Origin: Nematostella vectensis
Lineage: Eukaryota; Cnidaria; Anthozoa; Actiniaria; Edwardsiidae
Direction of reading: 5' to 3'
Length of the DNA: 64,000 bases
Assembly (NCBI RefSeq): GCF_932526225.1
Contig: NC_064041.1
Coordinates: 13,329,451-13,393,450, forward strand
A program made the position numbers and the translations under genes. Below, in pieces: positions 10,384 through 20,800 of the stretch (positions within the stretch are counted from its first letter, which is position 1; each line of letters opens with the position of its first letter). Below the pieces are notes generated by a model. That model did no database searches, was not told the origin of the DNA, and worked only from the letters and a program-made list of their open reading frames with translations.

Positions 10384-10731
10384 ATGATGATGTCATTTGC
10401 GTTTACCGCAACTTTCGTTCTTCTTTGCCTTTTTTCAACGGGGTTTTCTCAGTCCAACGATGGAACCCATTCTAACCATTTAGCAACCGAACATGGCAAA
10501 CGATCCCTCGCAAAGTTGGCAAAGTCTGTACAAGTTGTGGACGACTTTGCGTGTGTTCGGGAGTGTACTCGCGCCGAGGGATCTTGCACATTCGTAAATC
10601 TGTACAAAGACAAGGATTCCGATGGCAAGCACCTTTGCGAGTTGCTCACGGAAGACAAGAAACAATGCAAAGGTGATACCTACCTGGTGAAAGATGCCGA
10701 AGTCGACTTTATCAGTTTGCGAACGCAATAA
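10384..10731 (+). CDS. Short secreted PAN/apple-like protein
   Basis: A 115-residue open frame. The first ATG (10,384) opens a clear signal peptide ([20 protein letters not shown]), then a linker with a KR dibasic site and a PAN/apple-like region with spaced cysteines ([21 protein letters not shown]). It is nearly identical to the first exon of the PAN/fibrinogen gene at 38,798. The paralog splices at PPL|GTGAGT. Here the corresponding CCCCTG|GTGAGCC lies past a TAA, because about 4 extra bases just before it shift the frame. No fibrinogen exon is found downstream, and a retrotransposon sits 355 bp away. It may be a stand-alone secreted PAN protein or a truncated gene fragment. PAN domains bind proteins or sugars outside the cell. 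Confidence 0.7.
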   Translation: MMMSFAFTATFVLLCLFSTGFSQSNDGTHSNHLATEHGKRSLAKLAKSVQVVDDFACVRECTRAEGSCTFVNLYKDKDSDGKHLCELLTEDKKQCKGDTYLVKDAEVDFISLRTQ

Positions 10732-11085
10732 TCTGCCCCTGGTGAGCCACGCTTTCCTTTTTGGGTGTTTTTGGGAGCACTTTTCTGGCTTTTTGGGAGC
10801 ACTATCTGGAAACGCCTATCAGTGGCAAGTGCGTACCCAGGATTGGCTGAGGGGGGTGGGGGGTAGGGGGGGGGCTTTCGGAGTCATAGGTATCATATGG
10901 AAGAATTAAAGTTTTTATTGGTTCTAGATAAATGTCTAGTAAAGTATCTTGTCTCGGCTTCTAGTTAAGACGCTTGAGGGGTTTTCTACGTACAGTAATA
11001 CACCAGCAAATAGCTCTAATGTGACTACAAGAGCAAGATTAAGCGCTCAACTGTTGCTAGCCTGCGTAGCGGCTCAAGGGAGATG
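10732..11085. other. Truncated-gene flank with dispersed poly-G repeat
   Basis: After the donor-like GTGAGCC the sequence departs from the paralog's intron. It contains the direct repeat TTTTTGGGAGCAC (about 10,770 and 10,790) and a member of the dispersed CCCAGGATTGGCTGAGGGGGG / TCATAGGTATCATATGG repeat at about 10,835-10,905, related to 48,778. No fibrinogen exon is visible. Confidence 0.5.
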
Positions 11086-11214
11086 TGTGACAAGTTGCGT
11101 GACAGAGCGCGTGCTCAGAACGTGACCCAGCACCCATATAGATTGTGCAAGACTCATGGCTCGTTTCACCGTTGAATAAACGTCTACAAAACTTCTTATT
11201 ATCCTTTTCTTACA
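11086..11214 (+). repeat. 5' LTR
   Basis: It starts TG and ends CA. It contains TTGAATAAACGTC, which includes an AATAAA that may serve as the polyadenylation signal. It is one base different from the 3' LTR at 15,339-15,467. Confidence 0.93.
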
Positions 11215-11232
11215 TGGTGGCCGCGGTTAACT

Positions 11233-11886
11233 ATGGCCTCAGGATATGTCTTACCGCCGCCGGCGCCGCTGGAGATACACAATAGCAATGCTGCTGACAA
11301 ATGGAAGCGATTTGTGCTCGCTTGGAAAAACTACTCGTTGGCGACTGGGTTGAACGAGAAAGCTGAAGCCGTACAAGTAGCTACGTTGCTAACAGTTATC
11401 GGTGAAGAGGCGAGAGAAGTCTACTCGACATTTACCCTGACCGAAGGAGAGACAGACAAGATAGAGCCTGTCATAAAGAAATTCGCCGAGTACTGTCAAC
11501 CAAGAAAGAACGTGCCGTTCGAAAGATTCCGTTTCAACCAGCGAATGCAAGAGCCTGGAGAGTCCTACGAGCACTATAGAACAGCGCTGAGAAAATTGGC
11601 CGAGTCCTGCGAGTTTGATACGATTACGCCAGACGAAATACTTCGAGATCGGTTGTTATTTGGAATACATGACACGAAGGTCAGAGAAAGGTTGTTACGC
11701 GAGTCCAAATTAACACTAGCGAAAACAGATGAAATTTGCCGAGCGGCTGAGAGTATGCTTGCTCAGATGAAAATAGTCAAAGATACATCTGAGACAGACG
11801 TCAATGCCGTGAGTAAATTCGAGTCGAAGAAACCCAACATCAAAAAATTATCGGCGAAAGCAACGAGGTCAAGGCAAACAATGTGA
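11233..11886 (+). CDS. gag: Retrotransposon Gag (capsid part)
   Basis: A 217-residue frame starting at the ATG 18 bp after the LTR. It shows the usual gypsy Gag features: a KWKRFVLAWKNYSLATGL helix-rich start, FERFRFNQRMQEPGESYEHY and LRDRLLFGIHDTKVRERLL, the hallmark of the capsid region. The frame stops before the nucleocapsid. The two zinc knuckles (CDNCGYQH..., CRKCGAKNHFANRC) are encoded just downstream in the Pol frame, which is +1 relative to Gag. A ribosomal frameshift or a small indel, possibly near the A-run at 11,842-11,847, is therefore needed to join them. Confidence 0.9.
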   Translation: MASGYVLPPPAPLEIHNSNAADKWKRFVLAWKNYSLATGLNEKAEAVQVATLLTVIGEEAREVYSTFTLTEGETDKIEPVIKKFAEYCQPRKNVPFERFRFNQRMQEPGESYEHYRTALRKLAESCEFDTITPDEILRDRLLFGIHDTKVRERLLRESKLTLAKTDEICRAAESMLAQMKIVKDTSETDVNAVSKFESKKPNIKKLSAKATRSRQTM

Positions 11887-11905
11887 CAACTGTGGATACC
11901 AACAT

Positions 11906-14900
11906 ATGGCAAATCAGGAATCGTGTCCCGCACGAGGAAAGGACTGCCGGAAGTGCGGAGCGAAAAATCACTTTGCCAATAGATGCAAACAGGAAGTCAA
12001 GGCTACCGAAGTCGAAGAAACAGATATGTATCCTGAGGAGACATATCAAACGGAGGAAGTATTGGCCGTCTGGTTGGATGATTCGCAGCTGGTCACATTT
12101 CAATCAGAGTCTGGAAGTTTCATCCGTTTCCAACCTGATACTGGTGCACAATGCAATGTGTTGCCAGTGCACATATACAAGCAGGCGTGTAACGACCACA
12201 AGCTAGTAAAAGTGAAACCCGTGCAAACGTCCTTAGTGGCGTATGGGGGATCAAAGATCAAAGTCGTCGGGCATGTCACCATTACAGTGTGGAGAAACCA
12301 TGTATCGTGCCAGCTGGATTGTCGCCTTGTTGACAGCCATGAAATCCGCCCGATTCTGGGGCGTAAGGCATGCCTTGGCATGAACATTATACAGTACAAT
12401 GACAACGACCAGTTTCACAAACCGCAGACAGATGGAGCGACAGTGTTCACCGTTGACCCCAAACCAGGAGCTGCACTAACAAGAGAAGAAATATTGGCTA
12501 AGTTCCCAGCAGTGTTCAGTGACGGGGTTGGCAAACTTGATGGAGAATACACCATCAGACTAGACACAAACGCTCAACCAGTACAACACGCACCACGTAG
12601 AGTTGCAGTAGCCCTAAGACCCCAGCTCAAGAAAACCTTGAATGATCTAGTGGACAAAGAGATAATAGCACCGGTGACCACACCCACCTCGTGGATCAGC
12701 TCTATGGTAGTAGTTCCCAAGAAAGATGGAAAACTGCGAATATGCCTAGACCCAAAGGATCTCAACAAAGCCATCCAGAGGGAAAACTATCCCCTACCAA
12801 CCATAGAAGAGGTTGCAACACGATTACACGGTGCCAAGGTGTTCACGTTGTTGGATGTCCGCAACGGTTTCTGGCACGTCCAGCTAGAGGAAGAGTCGAC
12901 CTATCTAACAACTTTCCATACACCGTTTGGCCGATACCGATGGAAGAGAATGCCTTTCGGGATCTCCTCAGCACCAGAAGTGTTTCAAAGAAAGATGCAT
13001 GAATTTGCCGAAGGTCTGACTGGAACCGAAGTTGTTGCTGATGATTTCCTGGTAGTGGGCTATGGCGAGAGCTACGAGGAGGCAACGGCGGATCACGACA
13101 GGAACCTCCTGGCATTCCTAAACCGTTGTGATCAACGGGACATACACCTGAATCCCGACAAGATGAGACTTAGGAAATCAGAGTTACTCTTCATTGGCCA
13201 CATAGCAACTGACAAGGGACTTAAAGTCGACCCTGCTAAAGTGCGAGCAATTGTGGACATGCCCTCACCGACCGACAAGCTTGGGGTACAGCGTCTGTTA
13301 GGCCTAGCCCAATACCTTGCAAAGTTCCTGCCCCAGCTGTCAGACATCACAAAGCCGCTGAGGGATCTCACACAGAGCGACGTGCAGTTCATCTGGGATG
13401 ATGCGCAACAGTCTGCGTTTGAAAAGCTAAAGGATGCCGTTACAGTCACTCCAGTATTGCGGTACTACAACCTAGACGAGGAGATTACACTTCAGTGCGA
13501 TGCGTCGCAGAGCGGATTGGGTGCCGCATTACTACAGAATGGCCAACCAGTAGCCTACGCATCACGTGCACTCACGCCCGCTGAGACGCGTTATGCACAG
13601 ATTGAGAAGGAGCTGCTCGCGATTGTTTTTGCGTGTGACCGTTTCCATACGTACGTCTACGGCCGCGAAGTCGTCAACATCGAGACTGATCACAAGCCTT
13701 TGGAACCAATCTTCATCAAACCTCTGGCGACTGCTCCGAAACGCCTACAACGAATGCTGCTGAGTCTGCAGAGTTACAGTCTCAATGTGAAGTACAAGAA
13801 AGGCAAAGATCTTTACTTGGCTGACACCCTAAGCAGAGCTTACCTACCCGAAGTCAACGCCTGGGAGTGTACCAGGGAGCTGGAGGAGATTGACCATCGA
13901 TCATGGATGCCAGTGAGAGAAGAGACTTGGCAGCAACTCAAAAATGCAGCAGTAGATGATGCGGTGCAACAAAACCTTCGAGAGGTTATAAAGAGAGGTT
14001 GGCCAGAGAGCAAAACAGACCTGCCGGAGTGCGTGCATCCTTACTTTGATATTCGAGACGAGCTAACTGTCCAAGAAGAACTCATCTTTAAAGGCCAACA
14101 GTTGGTGGTTCCTAGAGCCCTGAGGAAGGAGCTTATGGAAAAGACACACTCATCCCACATCGGTATAGAAGGCTGCATAAGACGAGCAAGAGACACGTTT
14201 TTCTGGCCGCGGATGACTGTCGAGTTGAAGGAGTACATCACAAAATGCGAAGTATGTTTGACTCATCGCAGTGGCCAACGAAAGGAGCCAATTCTCCAAC
14301 ATGAGTTTGTCAATCGACCTTGGGGAAAGGTCTCAGCTGACCTCTGTGAGCTCGACAACCGAACACTGCTAGTGGTCAGTGACTACTTCAGCAACTACAT
14401 AGAAGTGGCCCGGCTTAACACAGTGACGTCACGAGCAATAATAAAGGAGCTGAAGGCAATATTTGCCAGGTTTGGCATCCCAGACACCCTTATAACCGAC
14501 AATGGACCGCAGTTCGCATCAGCGGAGTTTAGTGTATTTGCCAAGACCTGGATGTTCGAACACAAGACGTCATCCCCAAGATATGCCCAAGCAAATGGGA
14601 AAGCGGAAAATGCTGTACAGACAGTAAAGAGGCTGTTTAAAAAATGCAAGACATCCGGGGGGTCAGAATTCCAAGCACTTCTCGACTGGCGGAATACTCC
14701 GACTGTTGGAATCGGAACTAGCCCGGCCCAGCGCCTTTTCGGACGTCGATGCAAAACACTTCTCCCTGTGGCTGGTTCCCTACTACAGCCTAGCTACAAC
14801 ACTGAAGAGGACACCAGGAAGTTGATAGGTACCAAGCAACGCCAGAAGTTTTATTACGATAAGCACAGCAAGCCCCTGGAGCCCATTGCTGTCGGCGAAA

Positions 14901-15202
14901 CTGTGCGCATGAAGCTACCAGGACAAGACACGTGGACGCCTGGTACGTGTTTAGGTCAAGCCGGACCTAGGAGCTACAACGTCGAGACTGAAGGTACCAC
15001 CTACCGACGAAACCGCCGACAGTTGATCAGCACTGGAGAAACAAACAGCCAAGTACCTGATGTTCTGGAATCACCAGAACCCGATGATGCTCAGCAGCAA
15101 CCCAGCCAGGTTGCCATGCCACCAGATTCTTCACAGGCTATAACAAGGCCTCGGCGGGAGGTGAAGCCTCCTGCATGGCTCAAAGACTATGTGCCAAAAT
15201 AA
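11906..15202 (+). CDS. pol: Retrotransposon Pol polyprotein (NC zinc knuckles, PR, RT, RNase H, IN)
   Basis: The open frame gives 1,098 residues from the first ATG, but coding clearly starts earlier because a CDNCGYQH zinc knuckle lies in the same frame just upstream. In order: zinc knuckle CRKCGAKNHFANRC; aspartic protease DTGAQCNVLP (about residue 77); reverse transcriptase with FTLLDVRNGF and VADDFLVVG (catalytic DD, about 377); RNase H LQCDASQSGLGAALL and TDHKPL; integrase zinc-binding region HSSHIG...CEVCL; and the catalytic core with SADLCEL, ITDNGPQF and KAENAV, the D-D-E triad. No internal stop is present. It probably encodes all enzymes needed for reverse transcription and integration; the order RT-RH-IN is that of Ty3/gypsy. 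Confidence 0.95.
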   Translation: MANQESCPARGKDCRKCGAKNHFANRCKQEVKATEVEETDMYPEETYQTEEVLAVWLDDSQLVTFQSESGSFIRFQPDTGAQCNVLPVHIYKQACNDHKLVKVKPVQTSLVAYGGSKIKVVGHVTITVWRNHVSCQLDCRLVDSHEIRPILGRKACLGMNIIQYNDNDQFHKPQTDGATVFTVDPKPGAALTREEILAKFPAVFSDGVGKLDGEYTIRLDTNAQPVQHAPRRVAVALRPQLKKTLNDLVDKEIIAPVTTPTSWISSMVVVPKKDGKLRICLDPKDLNKAIQRENYPLPTIEEVATRLHGAKVFTLLDVRNGFWHVQLEEESTYLTTFHTPFGRYRWKRMPFGISSAPEVFQRKMHEFAEGLTGTEVVADDFLVVGYGESYEEATADHDRNLLAFLNRCDQRDIHLNPDKMRLRKSELLFIGHIATDKGLKVDPAKVRAIVDMPSPTDKLGVQRLLGLAQYLAKFLPQLSDITKPLRDLTQSDVQFIWDDAQQSAFEKLKDAVTVTPVLRYYNLDEEITLQCDASQSGLGAALLQNGQPVAYASRALTPAETRYAQIEKELLAIVFACDRFHTYVYGREVVNIETDHKPLEPIFIKPLATAPKRLQRMLLSLQSYSLNVKYKKGKDLYLADTLSRAYLPEVNAWECTRELEEIDHRSWMPVREETWQQLKNAAVDDAVQQNLREVIKRGWPESKTDLPECVHPYFDIRDELTVQEELIFKGQQLVVPRALRKELMEKTHSSHIGIEGCIRRARDTFFWPRMTVELKEYITKCEVCLTHRSGQRKEPILQHEFVNRPWGKVSADLCELDNRTLLVVSDYFSNYIEVARLNTVTSRAIIKELKAIFARFGIPDTLITDNGPQFASAEFSVFAKTWMFEHKTSSPRYAQANGKAENAVQTVKRLFKKCKTSGGSEFQALLDWRNTPTVGIGTSPAQRLFGRRCKTLLPVAGSLLQPSYNTEEDTRKLIGTKQRQKFYYDKHSKPLEPIAVGETVRMKLPGQDTWTPGTCLGQAGPRSYNVETEGTTYRRNRRQLISTGETNSQVPDVLESPEPDDAQQQPSQVAMPPDSSQAITRPRREVKPPAWLKDYVPK

Positions 15203-15338
15203 CATTGAAACTGTTAGGACACTGAACATTAGTAATAATCCATCGTATAATTTTAGTTGTAAAATTTCGATTTTTACCCTTTGATTATTATAATGTTGTT
15301 TTAACCAACCGTTAGCGTTACTGTTAAAAGAGGGAAGA

Positions 15339-15467
15339 TGTGACAAGTTGCGTGACAGAGCACGTGCTCAGAACGTGACCCAGCACCCATATAGATTGTG
15401 CAAGACTCATGGCTCGTTTCACCGTTGAATAAACGTCTACAAAACTTCTTATTATCCTTTTCTTACA
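15339..15467 (+). repeat. 3' LTR
   Basis: It matches the 5' LTR with a single visible substitution, is preceded by a polypurine tract and followed by the AGATG target duplication. Confidence 0.93.
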
Positions 15468-15472
15468 AGATG

Positions 15473-17871
15473 GACGAAGGAACAGGGGCGAGAAAAGAAA
15501 AAAGCGAGCGGGGCCGAGAGGGATTTTTTTTCCCTCCCCCTCAACCTCCCCTTCCCTGGAGCTTACTACTCAAATAGTAAACGTTAACTTTTATTATTTT
15601 AGGCGCCGCGATATAATGATTGTTGTCGACGGTGAAGAGCACTGCCCAAGTTGGATGTCACACATACATCACGCACTTGGTTGTCACGCTAGCTACACTA
15701 AACTCATCTCAACAATACCGACAGTTAAATAGAAACTGGACTAATAGAAGTCACCGTGTTACCAATCAGGATTAATAACAGTTAAAACATCAAAAATAAC
15801 ACTACTGATATTTTCTTTTTTATGATTGTTTGAATGAAAATGATTGTCAAACCATATATTGATGAATGTCACATTGATGAAAATGATTTTCTAAAAAGGC
15901 TTATTGATTGTCGTTGTTTATGTTAATAACACTAATGAATTTTCTTTTTTGGAAAGCTGAGTCAATAAACGCTACTGATTGCAAAAACGTGTAAATGAAT
16001 TTCGATTTCGCGGACATGCTAATAAATGTTCACGAATATCCAATTATGGTTATTAAAGGTCGAGTCACTCTAATAATGTGATCGTGTGATGGTCGTACAA
16101 AACACGTTGTCGATACAAATTTTGGCACAAATGAATGTCGCACTCCCGTTAATGAACACAAAAGGTTGGAAATGCTCTTTTTATGCAAAAGCTTCAAATA
16201 AAGTTTTGATAAGCTTATGTTATGAAATGTAGAATTGGCAGGTTTTAAAGGGTGCGATAATAAAAACTCGATTTTAAGACGGTAATCACCCTTTTTTAAC
16301 TTTTTTCTTTTTTTCAATGTTTTTCTTTAGAAAAAAAAAAAAAAACTAAAAAAACACATACTATAAAGGTAATTATTCACAAAAATGGAGGTGTCCATGG
16401 CGTTTTCGGCTGATTCTTTTACCCAATTTATATCACGGTAATAGTAAAAAGAATACGTCTATTGATGGCTTATTTTAGTTTGTCTTTATGTCCTTCTCTC
16501 TGAAGCCAGCGGTCTATGGTTTCAGTGAGAGATCAAGACAAAACTGATTTTAACAAAGAGGCCTTGAAGGGTGATCCTTCGACACACAATCGAACCATGA
16601 AAATACATAAATCTAGTGAAAGAAACATCGGTTGTTAAAAACTAAATATTGATATTTCATGATAGAAACATCGTCAAACATGTCATGTTGGTGACAAGAG
16701 GTTGCAACGAGAAAGTCACGTATTCTATAGCTGCAAAGCTATTGAACAAAAATGATGTACTGCAAATTTTTTTTTGACTCTCAACTATATCAATGGTTGT
16801 ATTTTGCTACTTGTTTAAAAAAAGAAATTTTACGGTTTTTGGAAATAAAATAATAATTACAATTTTAGCGTAAAACCTACAATGGATATGCTGATCAAAC
16901 ATCGCTTCCTCTCATCTCTCCGTAAATAATTAATATTGACGGGAATCCTTGCACTATTTTGATTAGAAACTTAAGAACATCTGCTCAAACTGGAGCACGC
17001 GCATGGAGTAGCATCGGCACTAACCCGAGAATCAGGCCCTCCTATGTTTCTATCGCGCCGACGAGAAACAAGACTTTTATTTTTCCTCTCCGACTTTTGA
17101 AAAATAAAATCGCCTGATACTCAGGCTACATCGACACATCTCGTGTTGTTTATGGTTCACTTCACCCGGGCACTGCAGCAAAAAAATTCTATCTATACGT
17201 CGAATTATTCTCAATTCTCCTATCATCGAACCATTAATTTTTTTTTCCCCTTATGTTCCCATCGACGAATATGATATTAAGGTTCGAGAAGTCCTTTGCT
17301 AGGCAATTCATGTATTTATAGAAGGCTAAAAATGCCGCTAATTCTCCCGCCCAATATCGGCAATAACGTATCAGACTTCACTTGTCGAATAATATTTTGA
17401 ATATAAACCGTTGTATTTTCATTTATAAACAATAACAAAGGAGTGGTTGATTGACATTCTTTAATGTTGCCTATGTAAATAGACGCTGATATAAAAGGAA
17501 GCAATTGTAATTATTTTAGTTAGAAGAGATTTTAATAAACATCTTTGTAGACCCACTTGACGTTATCTTTATCCTCCCGTACCAAGCTAGTTAACCCCCT
17601 TAACCCTCTTGTAAAGCAACCAATAACACGGAAATTCCTTAAATAAACTTTATCAGCTTAATCAGCGTTAGCCAGCTGAATACACAAGAAATAGAACAAG
17701 CGGTGTAAAAAATTGATCTGATTTGCTAACTAGCCGGCCATACCGCCAATCAACGACGAGGCGAACACTGTTTATCATCCTCAAATACACCTGATGATTG
17801 ATCTTTATAATCCACATGCAATTGCGAAAACTAAGGACCTGACTTTGGTTGTCTTACCGAGAGGACGCGAG
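15473..17871. other. Intergenic, AT-rich, no gene recognised
   Basis: No exon was found, including no fibrinogen-domain exon that could complete the PAN-type gene to the left of the retrotransposon. A short palindromic motif CCTGATACTCAGGCTA at about 17,113 recurs at about 43,337 with similar flanks, suggesting a small dispersed repeat. Confidence 0.4.
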
Positions 17872-20800
17872 ATGCCGCATCCCATGAGACTCGTGTTTCT
17901 CGCTGCCTGTTTCTATCTGTTGCAATGTCGCGTAGACTCGATCTCGTTCTTTACACCTCCAGTCGGCTACCATAAATGTTTCTTTACTACTTGTCACCTT
18001 CGGTGGCCTGAATGGAAGTCGCTCCCAGTCCCCAAAGGTTACTGTCGGGTTGAGAATCGACACACCGAAATCATCACTACGAGACACTATGGATACTTTG
18101 CGACTTGCCCCCCCTCTCAAAGATGTGGCTTCAATAGACAATCTCGACAAATCTGTGAGTAAAACACTTTATTCAACATCTATTTTTTTTTTTAAATTTG
18201 AAATTAGGCTCACAAACAATCAGTGTGTGGTGAAGTGCAACCAGACGACTTGAGACTGTAGTGGGGACGGTACCGGGCTTTAATGGATCAATTGAGCTTT
18301 AGGGCCACGGCAGTAATATTAAGATACCCGATGTAATAAAAAAATACCTGATGCTATTTATCGGGTAAAATACAAATACTGGATCGGGTAAGTAATATAT
18401 TATTTAAAATATAACCGTTAACTAAAAGGGTTAACTAAAACCGTTAACTAAAATACCCGATGAAACATCTGATCAATTGACACTTAGAGGAGGTCCATGG
18501 ACCCACTAGATTTTAAGGGTATGAACACCTGGCATTTTTGTGTTAAAACATAAAATAGGTCTTGGTGTGGCATTACAAAAAGATGCAGTTTGTTTAAAAA
18601 AAAGGTCGCTATATTTTCATTTCACATCACTTCCGGCAAGCCGAGGGATGTATACGCTTATTGCCGAAGGCTCGAGGTAATCAACTGACTTATTACAGAT
18701 TGACAAAGGTTTCCACGCAAAAATGTGTCTCAGAATCTTAATCTTTGAAATTAGCATATTATTTCGAAAAGTTATTTCTTTTGCAATTTCTACGGCGATT
18801 AAAAAGGAAAACTATTAACAACCACATCGGTATGTGCTAAATAGTCACGAAAACTATTTTATCCTTGAAAACAAAGGCCTTGGTATCTCAATTATACCAA
18901 ATACAAAGAAGAGTATTCCCTTCGCGGCTAGTTTATGACATTTCACAATGTTATATACAATTATCTATAATAGGGGCTAGTCGATAGCCGTTCTTTATTT
19001 GTAGGGAATAGTAATCATGCAATAAGCAAGTGATTTTCTTTACAAAAGGAGCGTTTGAATAAGATTTGTTGTACCCTTTAGTTTGCATAACGCTCGTATT
19101 TTTCTGAGATGGAGAGCGACGAAGACATGTCCGAACTGACAGAGAATACGTTTTCGCAAGCCGATTAGTTTCTTTCGCATTTCGGATTCCGAAGAACGCG
19201 AAAACGAAAACGGTGTGGGCTGTTCGTACTTGGCAAAAGTGGGCAGAAGGGAGTAATTACAACCAGAGCTGTGGCAGGATCGGATAGTTTCGTAAGTTTC
19301 GATAGTATCAAAGGTGTTCGATTGTAGGGTTGATAAAGATTGAGAGACGATGTCTGTAAAGTCATAAAGAGCGAGGGCAAAAAAGACCTGCAGATGTAAA
19401 AAGAAAATAATTTTTGAAGTTTGTCATGTTTATGGTCCAATAGATTTTAGAAAAGTCTAAAGTGCTATATGGTTGGGTTTTGATATTCAGCATGGAAGAG
19501 TGCAGGTAGTGAATTGATTTAATTGCTCATTATAAATGCAAGGGGGATGTATCTATATACATCCCAATTTAATTCATCAGCCCCGCTCTTCCTTGCTAAA
19601 TATCAAAACCCTCCCCGGGCTCTTAGCTACTTGCCTATTAACGAGGTTTGTGCGTGAAATAAAGCTCTACGGAAAACAATGGAAACCGTTTCAATCATGT
19701 AATAATAATGAACAAGAGACCATGATGCAAGAGAACAAACCCCCCGTATTAGGGTATGTTCCAATGATGACGTCCGTGAAAGCAATTTTTAGAACAAGCA
19801 GTTATTTTTAGATACGCCTCTGATTGGTTAGCGCTCACGTTTCCTAGCAACATGAGTCTTACGCGCGATCACATCTTGAGCAATGTGAACCGGCAAAGGC
19901 TGTTTTGGAAATCTTTTTGACCGAAAATACCTTCCTTTTTTAATGCTGTGAAATAATCTTCCATAGAGTACGCCGGATCCAATCAACCGTTTCTGGGACA
20001 TTGAAATGATTTTAGGCTCTGAGATCAACTTTCCACTGCTGATTTGCAAATTATAACACAACAATCAATCATAAATCTGTGTTTACAAAACACAATTCTC
20101 CTCCAATTCTCTTTTAATAAAAAAGATACATCCAAAACTTAATACCATTATATTAAGACAGGTATTTCACAAATAAAAGATTTCAAGTCTTTATAATGAA
20201 GTAAATCTTATTCCAGTGACAAGGGTTTCTTGAGTGACATTTCTGAACATTTGCGTGAAGAACAGAAGTTCATTCATCTAAAAATGTTGTAAATCAAAGA
20301 AAAATAAAGGCCTTTTTGTATTAAAATACATAACATAGACTCTGAGAATGCCTAGGTATTCTATGTCACCAATTGCAGAGAAAAAGAACTTTTTAGGAGT
20401 CTGCACGATGCATCTTGAAAACGATCTTCTTGTTAAAGATCTTGTTAAAGATTTGAGTTTTACTATCCTGTCGACAATGTATTATTTATTGCTGACCATA
20501 TTTTTGTTACAGCACTTTGCAGCTTAAGGGTGTGGGCAGGTTTTTTACAAGCGTGCGTGTCTCTTTAAGTTTATTGAGAAAGATTTGGAAAACAACTGTT
20601 TTTTGGCCAAGGAACATTGGGTATATATAGTATTTTGCACCTAGAATGTTAAAAAAGACCATACAAGACTGAAAAGAGATCTAATTCTAAGGTTTCGTGG
20701 GTCTCATTTTCCCACCATGTAATAAAATGTTGCCAGAAAAGTTTAACGTATGAGCATGACCAAAATAGGTGTTCTAAGGTATGTCTCTCTCCACAGTTTG

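Larger units (their letters stand above)
11086..15467 (+). mobile_element. Complete Ty3/gypsy LTR retrotransposon
   Basis: Two 129-bp LTRs (11,086-11,214 and 15,339-15,467), both TGTGAC...TTACA, differ at one base that I can see (GAGCGCGTG against GAGCACGTG). A 5-bp target duplication AGATG flanks them (11,081-11,085 and 15,468-15,472). TGGTGGCCGCGG directly after the left LTR is the likely primer-binding site, and the purine tract AAAAGAGGGAAGA at 15,326-15,338 the polypurine tract. Gag and Pol frames fill the interior; no env-like frame follows Pol. Near-identical LTRs and open frames indicate a recent insertion. Confidence 0.95.
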
